In this document: positions 8,445-16,237 of the stretch, in pieces
Layout of the letters: every line of letters starts with the position of its first letter
Position numbering within the stretch: position 1 is the stretch's first letter
Assembly: GCA_049969715.1 (NCBI GenBank)
Contig: JBMFOH010000028.1
Span: 1-22,731, forward strand
From: JBMFOH01 sp049969715 [NCBI: bacterium]
GTDB lineage: Bacteria; DUMJ01
Direction: 5' to 3'
Length of the DNA: 22,731 nt
The notes under the pieces: generated by a model
The model's database searches: none
Told to the model about the DNA's origin: nothing
The model's input: the letters and a program-made list of their open reading frames with translations, nothing else
Position numbers and translations under genes: made by a program

Positions 8445-8472
8445 ATTATAATATATAAATTTAATTTGTCAA
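8445..8472 (-). promoter_or_regulatory. Consensus sigma-70-type promoter of the DeoR operon
   Basis: On the minus strand TTGACA (8467-8472) and TATAAT (8445-8450) are separated by 16 nt, a perfect match to both hexamers. The predicted transcript starts near 8438, giving about a 30-nt leader. AAATTTA and TAAATTT arms lie on either side of the -10 and could be a regulator site, though the region is so AT-rich that this is uncertain. Confidence 0.8.
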
Positions 8473-8594
8473 TATTTTTATATAAAGTGATTTATGAAAT
8501 ATAAAAAATGCTCTAAAAATGATATGATTGGACTGCTGCAATTCTGGTTAATGAGACAGCAAAGATGCCTGTCCTACTAAAGCAAATATTACAA

Positions 8595-8606
8595 AAATTG
8601 CAATTT
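8595..8606. promoter_or_regulatory. Perfect 12-bp palindrome in the divergent intergenic region
   Basis: AAATTGCAATTT is a perfect palindrome 12 bp upstream of the -35 box of the tetR promoter. It could bind a regulator, but short AT-rich palindromes arise easily by chance. The rest of the gap between the divergent genes (8473-8618) shows no recognised gene; a 45-codon stop-free stretch (8523-8657) has no supported start or family. Confidence 0.3.
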
Positions 8607-8618
8607 GATGACAAAATC

Positions 8619-8648
8619 TTGACAGTAAGAATAGATATGATTTATCAT
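8619..8648 (+). promoter_or_regulatory. Promoter of the TetR/MMPL operon
   Basis: TTGACA (8619-8624) and TATCAT (8643-8648) are separated by 18 nt. The start would fall near 8655, inside the inverted repeat at 8654-8671. An overlapping TATAAT at 8648-8653 is the alternative -10, but its spacing to TTGACA is too long. Confidence 0.65.
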
Positions 8649-8653
8649 ATAAT

Positions 8654-8671
8654 TGACTGATTGGTCAGTCA
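8654..8671. promoter_or_regulatory. Probable TetR operator
   Basis: TGACTGA and TCAGTCA are perfect 7-bp inverted arms around TTGG. The repeat covers the predicted transcription start and ends 8 bp before the TetR start codon. Operators of AcrR/QacR-type TetR regulators have this form and size. Autorepression of tetR and the exporter behind it is the natural reading. Confidence 0.8.
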
Positions 8672-8679
8672 GGAAAACT

Positions 8680-9234
8680 ATGAAGAAGAAAAAAGAAGAC
8701 ATATTGAATTCTGCTCTTAAACTTTTCTTTGAGAAGGGCTTTAATGAAACCTCTATAGATGAGATCACTAGACTAGCTGGGATCTCAAAGGGAAGTTTTT
8801 ATACCTATTTTCAATCAAAAGAGGACCTCCTCTCTGAGGTAATAAAGGCTGCTATAGAAGCTACCAGACTCGGATTTGTAAGTCTTTCAAAGGAAGAATA
8901 TCTTAACCCTATAATGTCTCTTGAATCATTCTTTCAGCTAAACCTAGACCTAGCTAGAAATTATTCCTCAAATATACTTACCCTTATCAGAGAGGTAAGT
9001 TTTGCTCCTATAAAGGTGAGAACAAGGGTGACTGAATCTTTTAGTAAGGTGGTGGAGGAAGAGCTAAGAAAATTTATTACCCTTATAAAGGGTGAATGTA
9101 GTGATGCCGATATAACTGTACTGTTAGGGACAGTGATAGTTTTTTGGATGAATCTTATATTTAATAAAGATGTTCCTTCAATCAAGGAGTTAAGTAAGAA
9201 GGTCTGGTTTGGAATAGGAGGTAAGGCTTTATGA
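8680..9234 (+). CDS. TetR-family transcriptional repressor
   Basis: This 184-aa DNA-binding protein has an N-terminal helix-turn-helix (about residues 8-54): basic MKKKKEDIL, ALKLFFEKGF, then TSIDEITRLAGISKGSFYTY with the hallmark KGSFYTYFQSKEDLL. The C-terminal ligand-binding half is helical and poorly conserved, as usual in this family. I take ATG at 8680. A TTG at 8653 in the same frame would place nine extra codons across the operator and lacks a ribosome-binding site. The stop overlaps the exporter start as ATGA, so the two are translationally coupled. It probably represses its own operon and is released by a hydrophobic or toxic ligand handled by the exporter; the ligand cannot be told from sequence. 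Confidence 0.9.
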   Translation: MKKKKEDILNSALKLFFEKGFNETSIDEITRLAGISKGSFYTYFQSKEDLLSEVIKAAIEATRLGFVSLSKEEYLNPIMSLESFFQLNLDLARNYSSNILTLIREVSFAPIKVRTRVTESFSKVVEEELRKFITLIKGECSDADITVLLGTVIVFWMNLIFNKDVPSIKELSKKVWFGIGGKAL

Positions 9235-11297
9235 AGACTATTGTAAGAGTAATAGTAAGAGGGAGGATTTTTTTCTTTATACTATTTCTTATCTTAGCAA
9301 TCTTCTTTGGAGTCCTTTTACCAAAGAGAGGACTTACCTTTAATATTTTTGAGCTCCTTCCCAAGGATATGGAGTCATTACAAGGGATTGAGATCTTAAA
9401 TAATAAGATATCTCATGGTCCTGATTGGACTATCCTCTGTAAGAATGACAGTGAATTTGAGGTGGAAACTCTAGTAGAAAGGTTAAGCAGGTTATCATTT
9501 GTCTCATCTGTAAGTTGGTTAGGAGAAAGGCAGGATGTATCTTTGCCTAAAGAGATGTGGAATGAAGGTTACAGTGCATATTATAAAGATGGTAACTATA
9601 AGCTTCAGGTGAGTATAAAGCCAAGCAACACATATAAGCCTCAGATTAACGGGTTAAGAAAGGTATTACCAGGTTGGGCTAGTCTTACAGGGACAGAGGT
9701 GATAGCCAATGATATGGAGGCATATTTTAAAGGCTCCACATTAAGATATTTTCTCATAGGGATACTACTCGTTAGCATCTTTCTTTTACTTGCCTTCCCC
9801 AATATATGGGGTCCAATATTTATAATCTTTTCTATGGTAATAGGTGTAGTTATAAATCTTGGCATTTCTACGTTGATAGGCACAAAGGTATATTATATAG
9901 TGGATACAATAGCTGCTATACTCCAAGTGGCAGTAACTCTTGACTATTCTCTCTTTCTCTTTTATAGATATGAGGAGGAGAGGATGACTCTAGATAGAGA
10001 AACTGCTATGGAGGAGGCAATTTTAGGTAGTTTTAAGCCTATCCTTTTGAGCTCTTTAACTACACTGGCAGGTTTTTTTGCCTTGACATTTGCTAGGCTT
10101 GGTTTTTATACTCAGGCAGGAGATATCCTTATTAGAGGGGTTCTGATATCTACTATTACTACATTTGTTTTTTTATCCTCTCTCCTTGTGATATTTGATC
10201 TACTTATCAGTGGGAGGAAACATAGGATAATCCCTATAGAGGTGGGAAACCTTGGTAATTTTATTGGTAGGCATTCACGTGCTTTCGTAATATTATTTAT
10301 TTTCTTATTGGGCATCTCTTACTACTCTTCCTCTAAGGCGCAACCTGTCTTTGATCAAAATTTATTCCTACCTCCCAGTATACCTTCTATTGCTACCCTT
10401 AATGAGATGAATAAGATCTTTGGAGGAACAGAGAGTATGATTGTAGTTACTAGAGAAGATGCTAGGGGTTTGGAGGATGCATTGAATGAAATAAGAAAGA
10501 TGCCTGAAGTGAAGGGGATATCTTCTTATTTTACTATTTTAGACCCTGCTCTTCCTGTAGAATTATTGCCTGAGAAGATATTTAAGAGATTTAATGGTGG
10601 AGGTTATACATTTGCCTCTATAACAATAAACAAATTGGGAGAATCTGATTGGAGGGCTTTAAGAAATAGGATCTCAAGGTTACTTAAAGAGAAGGTAGAG
10701 GGAGAAACCTATATAACAGGAGAGTCAATCCTTTTGGAGGATGTAAAGGAGGTATCAGAAGAGGACCAGACAAAAACATCTAAAGTTTCTTTTTCTCTGA
10801 TGTTATTGATAGTTGCTTTGGGTTTCTTATCTCTTTCTATTCCAGTTACCTTAGTGGCTGTTATTCAAACTGCCATCTGGGTGAACATTGGATATTATTT
10901 CCTATTTCATATCCCTATGCCTTTTTTTATTCCAGCTCTTCTTGGCACTATACAACTTGGTTCTACTATAGATTATAGTGTCCTTTTGACCTCTAGATAT
11001 CAGGAAGAGAGGAGAAATGGCTTTTCCCCGGTTGATGCCATTAATGAGGCTGTGCATTGGAGTTCACACTCTATATTTACAAGTGCTGGAACAATGATAT
11101 TGATGAATTTACCAGTGGCAATATTGAGTGATATTAAGCTTTTGAGTTTTACTATGGCTAGTCTAGCAAGAGGAGCTTTTTTAAGCCTATTAGCAGTGAC
11201 TTTTCTTCTTCCTGGGGTTTTAGTTGCTCTTGATAGGATCTTTAGGTGTACCTCTTATAAATGGAGTAAGGAGGGTGAAAGAAATGAAAAAATATAG
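9231..11297 (+). CDS. MMPL/RND-superfamily exporter
   Basis: This 688-aa inner-membrane protein has two repeats of the RND layout: one membrane helix (FFFILFLILAIFFGVLLP), a soluble extracytoplasmic domain (about 35-175), five helices, then the same again from about residue 350. Each half has the conserved Asp-Tyr in its fourth helix, seen as TLDYSLFLFYRYEEER near residue 238 and TIDYSVLLTSRYQEER near 581, which are the proton-relay signatures of MMPL proteins. At under 700 residues it is the small MMPL/YdfJ type, not the 1000-residue AcrB type. Such proteins move lipids, hopanoids or hydrophobic drugs using the proton (or sodium) gradient. It is co-transcribed with TetR and overlaps the next gene by 14 nt, which suggests a joint function. 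Confidence 0.9.
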   Translation: MKTIVRVIVRGRIFFFILFLILAIFFGVLLPKRGLTFNIFELLPKDMESLQGIEILNNKISHGPDWTILCKNDSEFEVETLVERLSRLSFVSSVSWLGERQDVSLPKEMWNEGYSAYYKDGNYKLQVSIKPSNTYKPQINGLRKVLPGWASLTGTEVIANDMEAYFKGSTLRYFLIGILLVSIFLLLAFPNIWGPIFIIFSMVIGVVINLGISTLIGTKVYYIVDTIAAILQVAVTLDYSLFLFYRYEEERMTLDRETAMEEAILGSFKPILLSSLTTLAGFFALTFARLGFYTQAGDILIRGVLISTITTFVFLSSLLVIFDLLISGRKHRIIPIEVGNLGNFIGRHSRAFVILFIFLLGISYYSSSKAQPVFDQNLFLPPSIPSIATLNEMNKIFGGTESMIVVTREDARGLEDALNEIRKMPEVKGISSYFTILDPALPVELLPEKIFKRFNGGGYTFASITINKLGESDWRALRNRISRLLKEKVEGETYITGESILLEDVKEVSEEDQTKTSKVSFSLMLLIVALGFLSLSIPVTLVAVIQTAIWVNIGYYFLFHIPMPFFIPALLGTIQLGSTIDYSVLLTSRYQEERRNGFSPVDAINEAVHWSSHSIFTSAGTMILMNLPVAILSDIKLLSFTMASLARGAFLSLLAVTFLLPGVLVALDRIFRCTSYKWSKEGERNEKI

Positions 11298-12666
11298 TAC
11301 TATATTATTGAGCTTATTCTTGTTTCTATCATCTTATGCAAGGGCTAATGGTTTCTATGTATCTGATGATGAAACTGTATATCTTATAATGAATCCTGAT
11401 AGAGGGATAGAGAAGACTATCGTTATAGACTGGATAAGGGTGAAGGGAAATGGTAATTACTCAGTCTATGATGTAGGGGATGGTTTAGAAGATATAAGGA
11501 AGATTCTAGGAGACGGCTCTGTAACCTTTCAGAGTGATAAGATAAAGGTCTCTGGAAAGGTGACTGATTTTGCTGATACCTATTATAGAGGAGAGACAAC
11601 CAAACAGCCACCAGTAATTTTAGATGTAAGATTCTTTTTAAATGGTAAAAAAACTACATACAAAGGTGCTATTGGTAAGAAGGGTACCTTAAGGATTGAA
11701 TTCTTCTTAGAGAATAAACTCTCCCATTACGTAAAGATTGGTACGTCTTTAGAAGAGGTATATACACCGTTTATCGCTATAGTGAATGGAAGTTTTTCTG
11801 CATCTAAGGTAAAGGAATTGAGGTTTTCAGATGGTGGTATGAAAACTACTGTAGGGAGTAATATGAGTGTTAGCCTTACACTTATGCCTCAGCCAAAGAC
11901 TTCTGGCTGGATAGAAGTTGATATGGATAAGGTCTCTCTTCCTCCAATCCAGATATTGGTGATTCCGTCGCTACCTACAATTCCAAGCCTTACAGAGACA
12001 ATAAATAGGTTTACAGGTAGTATCTCTCAGATGGATCAGATACTTGATTTCCAACAAAAACTATTGAAACAGATGGCAGGAGAGATAAGAGATGAAAGAG
12101 AGAGCAAAGGTATGAAGAATACAGAAGGAATTTTAGATAATATCAGGATTAGCTTAGAAAGTATAAAGAAAGATAAGGCGAGTGTTGACGACCTTTCAAG
12201 ATGCCTGTCTGATACCTATAATAGGAATGAGAATATAATATTCCTTTTAAAGGAGATAAATGACCCTAGAGCTCTAGATACAGTGGCTCTTTTGGAGAAG
12301 GATCAAGAAAGATTAAAAGATATGATGAAAAAGGTTGCTGATATGAGAAAAGACCTTGACAGCCTCTCTATAACCTTAAAAGGAATAGATGTAGATAGTA
12401 TAAAGGGGCTTATAGGAAGCCTAGAGAGGATAGAGATGAGCCTTAATGCAATAGCAGAGGGTGGAGTAGTTGGATTTGTAATGATCCCTGGGCTGAGTAT
12501 GCTTAGAGAAGGAATAAAGGGAGGAGAAAAAGAGATAGATATTACAAAAGAGAAGACAAAGATAATGGGTAATCTGGCTAAGGAATACAATACATTTATT
12601 GGAAAGCCGAAGAATGCTAATGATAGTAGTGTGAGATTTATCTACTATATAAAATTTGAGAGTTAA
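11284..12666 (+). CDS. Exported beta-rich/coiled-coil protein, probable partner of the MMPL exporter
   Basis: This 460-aa protein has a signal peptide (MKKYSTILLSLFLFLSSYARA, cleaved near ARA-NG). ATG at 11284 is chosen over an in-frame ATG at 11224 because it has AGGAGGG upstream and begins the signal peptide. Residues about 25-220 are beta-rich, with TVYLIMNPDRGIEKTIVIDW, a YRGETTKQPP segment, and FFLNGKKTTYKGAIGKKGTL. This resembles the N-terminal region of YhgE/Pip-like secreted proteins coded beside MMPL exporters in Clostridia (from memory, not a search). Residues about 250-440 are heptad-rich and probably coiled coil. No terminal membrane anchor is seen, so it may be periplasmic. It could be a periplasmic partner linking the exporter to the cell wall or outer membrane. 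That role is inference, but the operon link is direct. Confidence 0.8.
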   Translation: MKKYSTILLSLFLFLSSYARANGFYVSDDETVYLIMNPDRGIEKTIVIDWIRVKGNGNYSVYDVGDGLEDIRKILGDGSVTFQSDKIKVSGKVTDFADTYYRGETTKQPPVILDVRFFLNGKKTTYKGAIGKKGTLRIEFFLENKLSHYVKIGTSLEEVYTPFIAIVNGSFSASKVKELRFSDGGMKTTVGSNMSVSLTLMPQPKTSGWIEVDMDKVSLPPIQILVIPSLPTIPSLTETINRFTGSISQMDQILDFQQKLLKQMAGEIRDERESKGMKNTEGILDNIRISLESIKKDKASVDDLSRCLSDTYNRNENIIFLLKEINDPRALDTVALLEKDQERLKDMMKKVADMRKDLDSLSITLKGIDVDSIKGLIGSLERIEMSLNAIAEGGVVGFVMIPGLSMLREGIKGGEKEIDITKEKTKIMGNLAKEYNTFIGKPKNANDSSVRFIYYIKFES

Positions 12667-12687
12667 CATTATAGGGCTCTCTCTTTT
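12658..12687 (+). terminator. Weak possible terminator after the MMPL operon
   Basis: GAGAG at 12658-12662 can pair with CTCTC at 12679-12683, leaving a 16-nt loop and followed by TTTTC. The stem is short and overlaps the last codons of the upstream gene. It is the only terminator-like structure before the next promoter. Confidence 0.3.
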
Positions 12688-12698
12688 CATTGGTTCTG

Positions 12699-12707
12699 TG
12701 CTATAAT
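12699..12707 (+). promoter_or_regulatory. Extended -10 promoter of the fused-permease operon
   Basis: TGCTATAAT is a perfect extended -10 element (TGnTATAAT) in the 80-nt gap before the permease gene. No good -35 lies 17 nt upstream, which an extended -10 can tolerate. The transcript would start near 12714 and carry an AAGGAGGGAG site before the TTG start. Confidence 0.6.
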
Positions 12708-12746
12708 AAATAGGTCTTTTGAAGGCTTATTTATAAGGAGGGAGCT

Positions 12747-14444
12747 TTGTTCTATAGAGCAATACAGATAAGAAGAATAAAATTCTCGGCAATTGATTTA
12801 GGTATAGTATTTTTCCTTTTTGCCTTTATATATGGTGTGGTAAGCACTGCTAAGGGCTGGGGAGAGTCTCCCGGTTATACTATTAATATCTCCCTTTCCT
12901 TTTCTAGTCTCCCCTATTATGCCTGGCTTTCAGTTTTGAGACAGTTTTTTGCATATGTTCTTTCTCTTGTCTTTTCTATCTTATATGGGTATATTGCTAG
13001 TCATAATAAAAGTCTAGAACCATTTATGATATCTCTCTTGGATATACTCCAGTCTGTTCCTGTGCTTTCCTTTATGCCTGGGGTTATATTAGGATTGATA
13101 GCCCTTTTCCCTTATGGAAGGGTAGGGGTAGAGTTGGGAAGCATAGTACTTATCTTTACTGGGCAGGTGTGGAATATGGCTTTTAGTGTATACGGTTCTA
13201 TGAGTACCCTTCCTAGGGATTTTAATGAGGCTGCTAATGTATTTAATCTTACACCATTTCAGAAGTTTATCTATGTAGAACTGCCATATTCTACTATAGG
13301 GTTAGTATGGAATAGTATGATGTCCGTTGCTGGTGGCTGGTTTTTTCTTATGGCATGCGAGATGTTTACTCTAGGAGAGAAAGACTTTAGATTACCTGGT
13401 TTGGGTTCATATCTACAACTTGCAGCCATAAAAGGAGATACCAAAGCCTTACTGATTGGACTTGGAGTTATGATAGCTATCATAGTGATTATAGACCAGC
13501 TTGTCTGGAGACCACTTATTGCTTGGGCACAGAAATTTAAAGTAGAACTCTCATCCGAAGAGGTTGTTCCTCACTCTGCAATCTTTACCATCCTACAGAG
13601 GTCTACTATTGGTCCGTTAATTAGTGGAGCAATAGAAGGTTTTTGGGAGAAGATAGGTAAAAAACTTCCTAAAAGGATACATCTACCTTCTAGGAAGAAA
13701 GGGTCGTCTATTGTAAAAATAGCCTTTCTTGTTTTTTTTGTCCTTATTGTTATTTATGGATGTTTTAGATTGGCTATAATTGTATATAGAATACCTGCCT
13801 TTAGATGGGGCGATATTTTTATAAGCGATCTCTTTACCCTCTTGAGGGTTAGTTTAGCAGTGGGGCTCTCTATCCTTTGGACATTACCCGTTGGGGTCTA
13901 TATAGGAATGAATCCAAGACTCTCTGCTGTAATGCAGCCCCTAGTTCAGATCTTTGCATCTATTCCTGCTACTGCTATATTCCCTATCATCCTTATGTGG
14001 TTAGTAAGTTTAAGGGGAGGACTTTCTATTGCGTCGATACTTCTTATGCTATTGGGAACTCAATGGTATCTATTATTTAATGTTATTGCAGGGGCTATGT
14101 CTATACCTGCCGAATTAAAAGAGGCATCCTCTATATTTGGGCTTACTGGGATAGATAGATGGAGAAAGCTTATTATCCCCGCAGTCCTACCACAACTTGT
14201 TACAGGAGCAATTACTGCTACTGGTGGGGCATGGAATGCTTCGGTTGTCTCAGAATACGTGCATTTTAGAGGGACTACACTTTCGGTGAAAGGATTGGGG
14301 GCAATGATAAGTGGCTCGGCTGACAAGGGAGATTTTGGAGTTCTGGCTGCTAGTACAATTGCTATGATTGTTACTGTAACGATTATCAATAGGTTCTTCT
14401 GGCGTAGACTCTATTGGCTTGCAGAAGAACATTACTCTTTATGA
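12747..14444 (+). CDS. NitT/TauT-type ABC permease with two fused permease domains
   Basis: This 565-aa inner-membrane protein is made of two tandem binding-protein-dependent permease domains (about 1-265 and 310-565), joined by a basic linker near residues 285-315. Each half has its own EAA loop: NEAANVFNLTPFQKFIYVELP near residue 160 and KEASSIFGLTGIDRWRKLIIP near 457. Single-domain permeases of this family (SsuC, TauC, ThiX) are about 250 aa, so this is a natural fusion forming the whole channel. Start is TTG at 12747 with AGGAGG 4 nt upstream; no ATG is better placed. The ATPase gene follows after 12 nt. The family handles nitrate, sulfonates, thiamine precursors and similar compounds; the substrate is unknown here. 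No binding-protein gene accompanies it. Confidence 0.9.
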   Translation: MFYRAIQIRRIKFSAIDLGIVFFLFAFIYGVVSTAKGWGESPGYTINISLSFSSLPYYAWLSVLRQFFAYVLSLVFSILYGYIASHNKSLEPFMISLLDILQSVPVLSFMPGVILGLIALFPYGRVGVELGSIVLIFTGQVWNMAFSVYGSMSTLPRDFNEAANVFNLTPFQKFIYVELPYSTIGLVWNSMMSVAGGWFFLMACEMFTLGEKDFRLPGLGSYLQLAAIKGDTKALLIGLGVMIAIIVIIDQLVWRPLIAWAQKFKVELSSEEVVPHSAIFTILQRSTIGPLISGAIEGFWEKIGKKLPKRIHLPSRKKGSSIVKIAFLVFFVLIVIYGCFRLAIIVYRIPAFRWGDIFISDLFTLLRVSLAVGLSILWTLPVGVYIGMNPRLSAVMQPLVQIFASIPATAIFPIILMWLVSLRGGLSIASILLMLLGTQWYLLFNVIAGAMSIPAELKEASSIFGLTGIDRWRKLIIPAVLPQLVTGAITATGGAWNASVVSEYVHFRGTTLSVKGLGAMISGSADKGDFGVLAASTIAMIVTVTIINRFFWRRLYWLAEEHYSL

Positions 14445-14450
14445 TATAAT
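14442..14450 (+). promoter_or_regulatory. Possible extended -10 promoter giving a leaderless ATPase transcript
   Basis: TGATATAAT is a perfect TGnTATAAT element whose TGA is the stop codon of the fused permease. The ATPase ATG begins 7 nt after the -10, exactly where transcription would start, and no Shine-Dalgarno sequence precedes that ATG. The pattern is seen; promoter activity is inference. Confidence 0.4.
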
Positions 14451-14456
14451 AAGATT

Positions 14457-15740
14457 ATGGCGATTATAGAGACAAAAAATCTTACCGTTATATTTGATAT
14501 GCCGAATAATACAAGAATTACTGTGCTTGAGGATATAAGTTTCACCCTTGAGGAGGGAGAATTTGTTGCAATCCTTGGTCCTTCAGGGGCAGGTAAATCT
14601 ACACTCCTTAGGGCTATTGCTGGACTTATAACCCCAACACATGGAGAGGTTTTATATAGGGGAAAGCTTGTAGAAGGAGTAAATCCAGGTGTTTCTATGG
14701 TCTTTCAGTCTGCAGCACTATTCCCTTGGCTTACTGTGTTAGAAAATGTAGAGCTTGGTCTAAAGGCAAAGGGGCTTCCTCCTAAGGAGCGGAGAGAAAA
14801 GGCAATCAAGATGATAGACCTTATAGGGCTTGATGGCTTTGAAAGTGCCTATCCTAAAGAGCTCTCTGGAGGGATGAGACAGCGTGTTGGTTTTGCTAGG
14901 GCTCTAGTGGTGGAACCAGAGGTGTTACTTATGGATGAGCCTTTTTCGGGTTTAGATATCCTTACTGCAGAGAATCTAAGAAACGATCTCCTTGATCTTT
15001 GGATAGAGCATAGAATCCCTACGAAGTCTATCCTTCTCATTACACATAGTATAGAGGAGGCAGTATACCTAGCTGATAGGGTGATTATTCTAGATAGGAA
15101 TCCAGGCAGGATAAAACAGGAGATCTACATAGATCTGGCACATTGGAGGGATAGGGAGGATGAGGCTTTTCTTAGACTAGTTGATAGGATTTATGGGATT
15201 ATGATGGGGAAGCCATTAGTTCCTAAGGTAGTTCGTCCTGAAAGGTATGTTACACCTCTTCCCCACGTAAGAGTAGGGGCAATAGCAGGTTTTATAGAAC
15301 TCCTCTCTGATATAGTAGACACTAAAGTAGATATATATAAGGTTGCCGAGGACCTACAGATGGATGTGGCTGATATCCAGCCAGTTATTGAGGCAGCTGA
15401 GCTTTTGAAGTTTATAGATACAACAGGTGGGGACATTTCAATTACAGAAGAGGGTAGAATATTTGCTGAAGCTGATGTCCTAGAAAAAAAACAGCTCTTT
15501 AGAAAGCTTTTGCTTGAACATGTGCCATTTATCCAGCAGATACTTCAGGTTCTTAATAGTAAGTCAAATCATCGAATGCCTATAGAATTTTTTTTAGAGC
15601 TTCTAGAGACAAAGTTCAGTGAGAGTGAAGCTCATAATCAGATAGAGATTGCTATAGATTGGGGAAGATATGCAGAGCTTTTTGCCTATGATGAAGATAG
15701 TAAGGAGATATATCTAGAGGAAGAAGTGGTAGAAAGTTGA
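14457..15740 (+). CDS. NitT/TauT-type ABC transporter ATPase with C-terminal AAA-associated domain
   Basis: This 427-aa peripheral membrane ATPase powers the fused permease. The nucleotide-binding domain (1 to about 250) has Walker A GPSGAGKST (41-49), Q-loop VFQSAALFPW, signature LSGGM (136-140), Walker B LLMDEP (157-162) and the switch His197. It is followed by about 150 extra residues (roughly 280-425), acidic and helical, which match the place and look of the AAA-associated C-terminal domain found on some nitrate/sulfonate-type ATPases. That domain may regulate activity and resembles a winged-helix fold, though this is not certain. The permease stop lies 12 nt upstream, and its own stop TGA overlaps the next TTG start. 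Catalytic residues are complete. Confidence 0.92.
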   Translation: MAIIETKNLTVIFDMPNNTRITVLEDISFTLEEGEFVAILGPSGAGKSTLLRAIAGLITPTHGEVLYRGKLVEGVNPGVSMVFQSAALFPWLTVLENVELGLKAKGLPPKERREKAIKMIDLIGLDGFESAYPKELSGGMRQRVGFARALVVEPEVLLMDEPFSGLDILTAENLRNDLLDLWIEHRIPTKSILLITHSIEEAVYLADRVIILDRNPGRIKQEIYIDLAHWRDREDEAFLRLVDRIYGIMMGKPLVPKVVRPERYVTPLPHVRVGAIAGFIELLSDIVDTKVDIYKVAEDLQMDVADIQPVIEAAELLKFIDTTGGDISITEEGRIFAEADVLEKKQLFRKLLLEHVPFIQQILQVLNSKSNHRMPIEFFLELLETKFSESEAHNQIEIAIDWGRYAELFAYDEDSKEIYLEEEVVES

Positions 15741-16237
15741 GAAGAAATACTTTTAATAGAACCTTGATTTTGATTCTTGCTGGTCTTGTGGTTTCTGTTC
15801 TTTTTAGGGGACCATTCTCCTATGCAGTGGGAGATACAATTATAGTATTTTTTTATTTTTTACTTCCTGTTTTAGTAAACATACAGGAAGCAATTATTGT
15901 GGGTATAAGTCTTCCTATTTTAGATTTTCTTTTGAGGATACGAGTTCCACCTAGAAATCTTTTGTTCTTTATCATCCTAGGAGACCTCTCTTTGATATTA
16001 GTATTCTTCTTCCTCTATAATAGAGGAAGAACAGTAAGCTTTATAGGGGTATTACTCAGCTCACTAGCTAGATACCTTATTATTTCTCAATCTACTACAA
16101 AGCTTATGAAGAGCGAACATCTATATTTCAATAGCACTACACTATTTTTTGCCACTCTTCTAGGTGGAATCCTAGCATTTGTAGCTATCCCTCAATTAGA
16201 AAAAGAGCTCAAAAAGAGAAATGAACTTTCTAGATGA
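15737..16237 (+). CDS. Small six-helix membrane protein resembling an ECF transporter S component
   Basis: This 166-aa, very hydrophobic protein has about six predicted membrane helices near residues 9-27, 31-50, 52-68, 73-93, 100-118 and 133-153. A LPILDFLLRIRVPPRNLLFF stretch is followed by a helix starting IILGDLSLI, and ATLLGGILAFVAIPQLEKEL closes the protein. This ordering, size and Gly/Pro placement recall the substrate-binding S components of ECF vitamin transporters, which are membrane-embedded. I rest this on pattern memory, so it is a probable, not proven, assignment. It starts at TTG 15737 (TTGA overlap with the ATPase stop) and overlaps pcrA by 17 nt. As the transporter has no soluble binding protein, this protein could be its substrate-recognising subunit, or alternatively a generic accessory membrane protein. 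Confidence 0.65.
   Translation: MRRNTFNRTLILILAGLVVSVLFRGPFSYAVGDTIIVFFYFLLPVLVNIQEAIIVGISLPILDFLLRIRVPPRNLLFFIILGDLSLILVFFFLYNRGRTVSFIGVLLSSLARYLIISQSTTKLMKSEHLYFNSTTLFFATLLGGILAFVAIPQLEKELKKRNELSR

Noticed and set aside
8523-8660. 45-codon stop-free stretch in the DeoR/TetR gap as a gene or remnant
   Set aside because: It has no start with a ribosome-binding site, overlaps the tetR promoter, and shows no recognisable family.
8653-8679. TTG start for the TetR gene
   Set aside because: It would translate through the operator and lies before the predicted transcript start; ATG 8680 gives the normal TetR N-terminus.
11224-11283. Upstream ATG start for the exported partner protein
   Set aside because: It buries the signal peptide behind 20 residues that lie within the exporter gene; ATG 11284 has AGGAGGG upstream.
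14060-14389. Minus-strand open frame of 109 codons
   Set aside because: It is antisense to the second permease domain of the fused ABC permease and has no independent signals.
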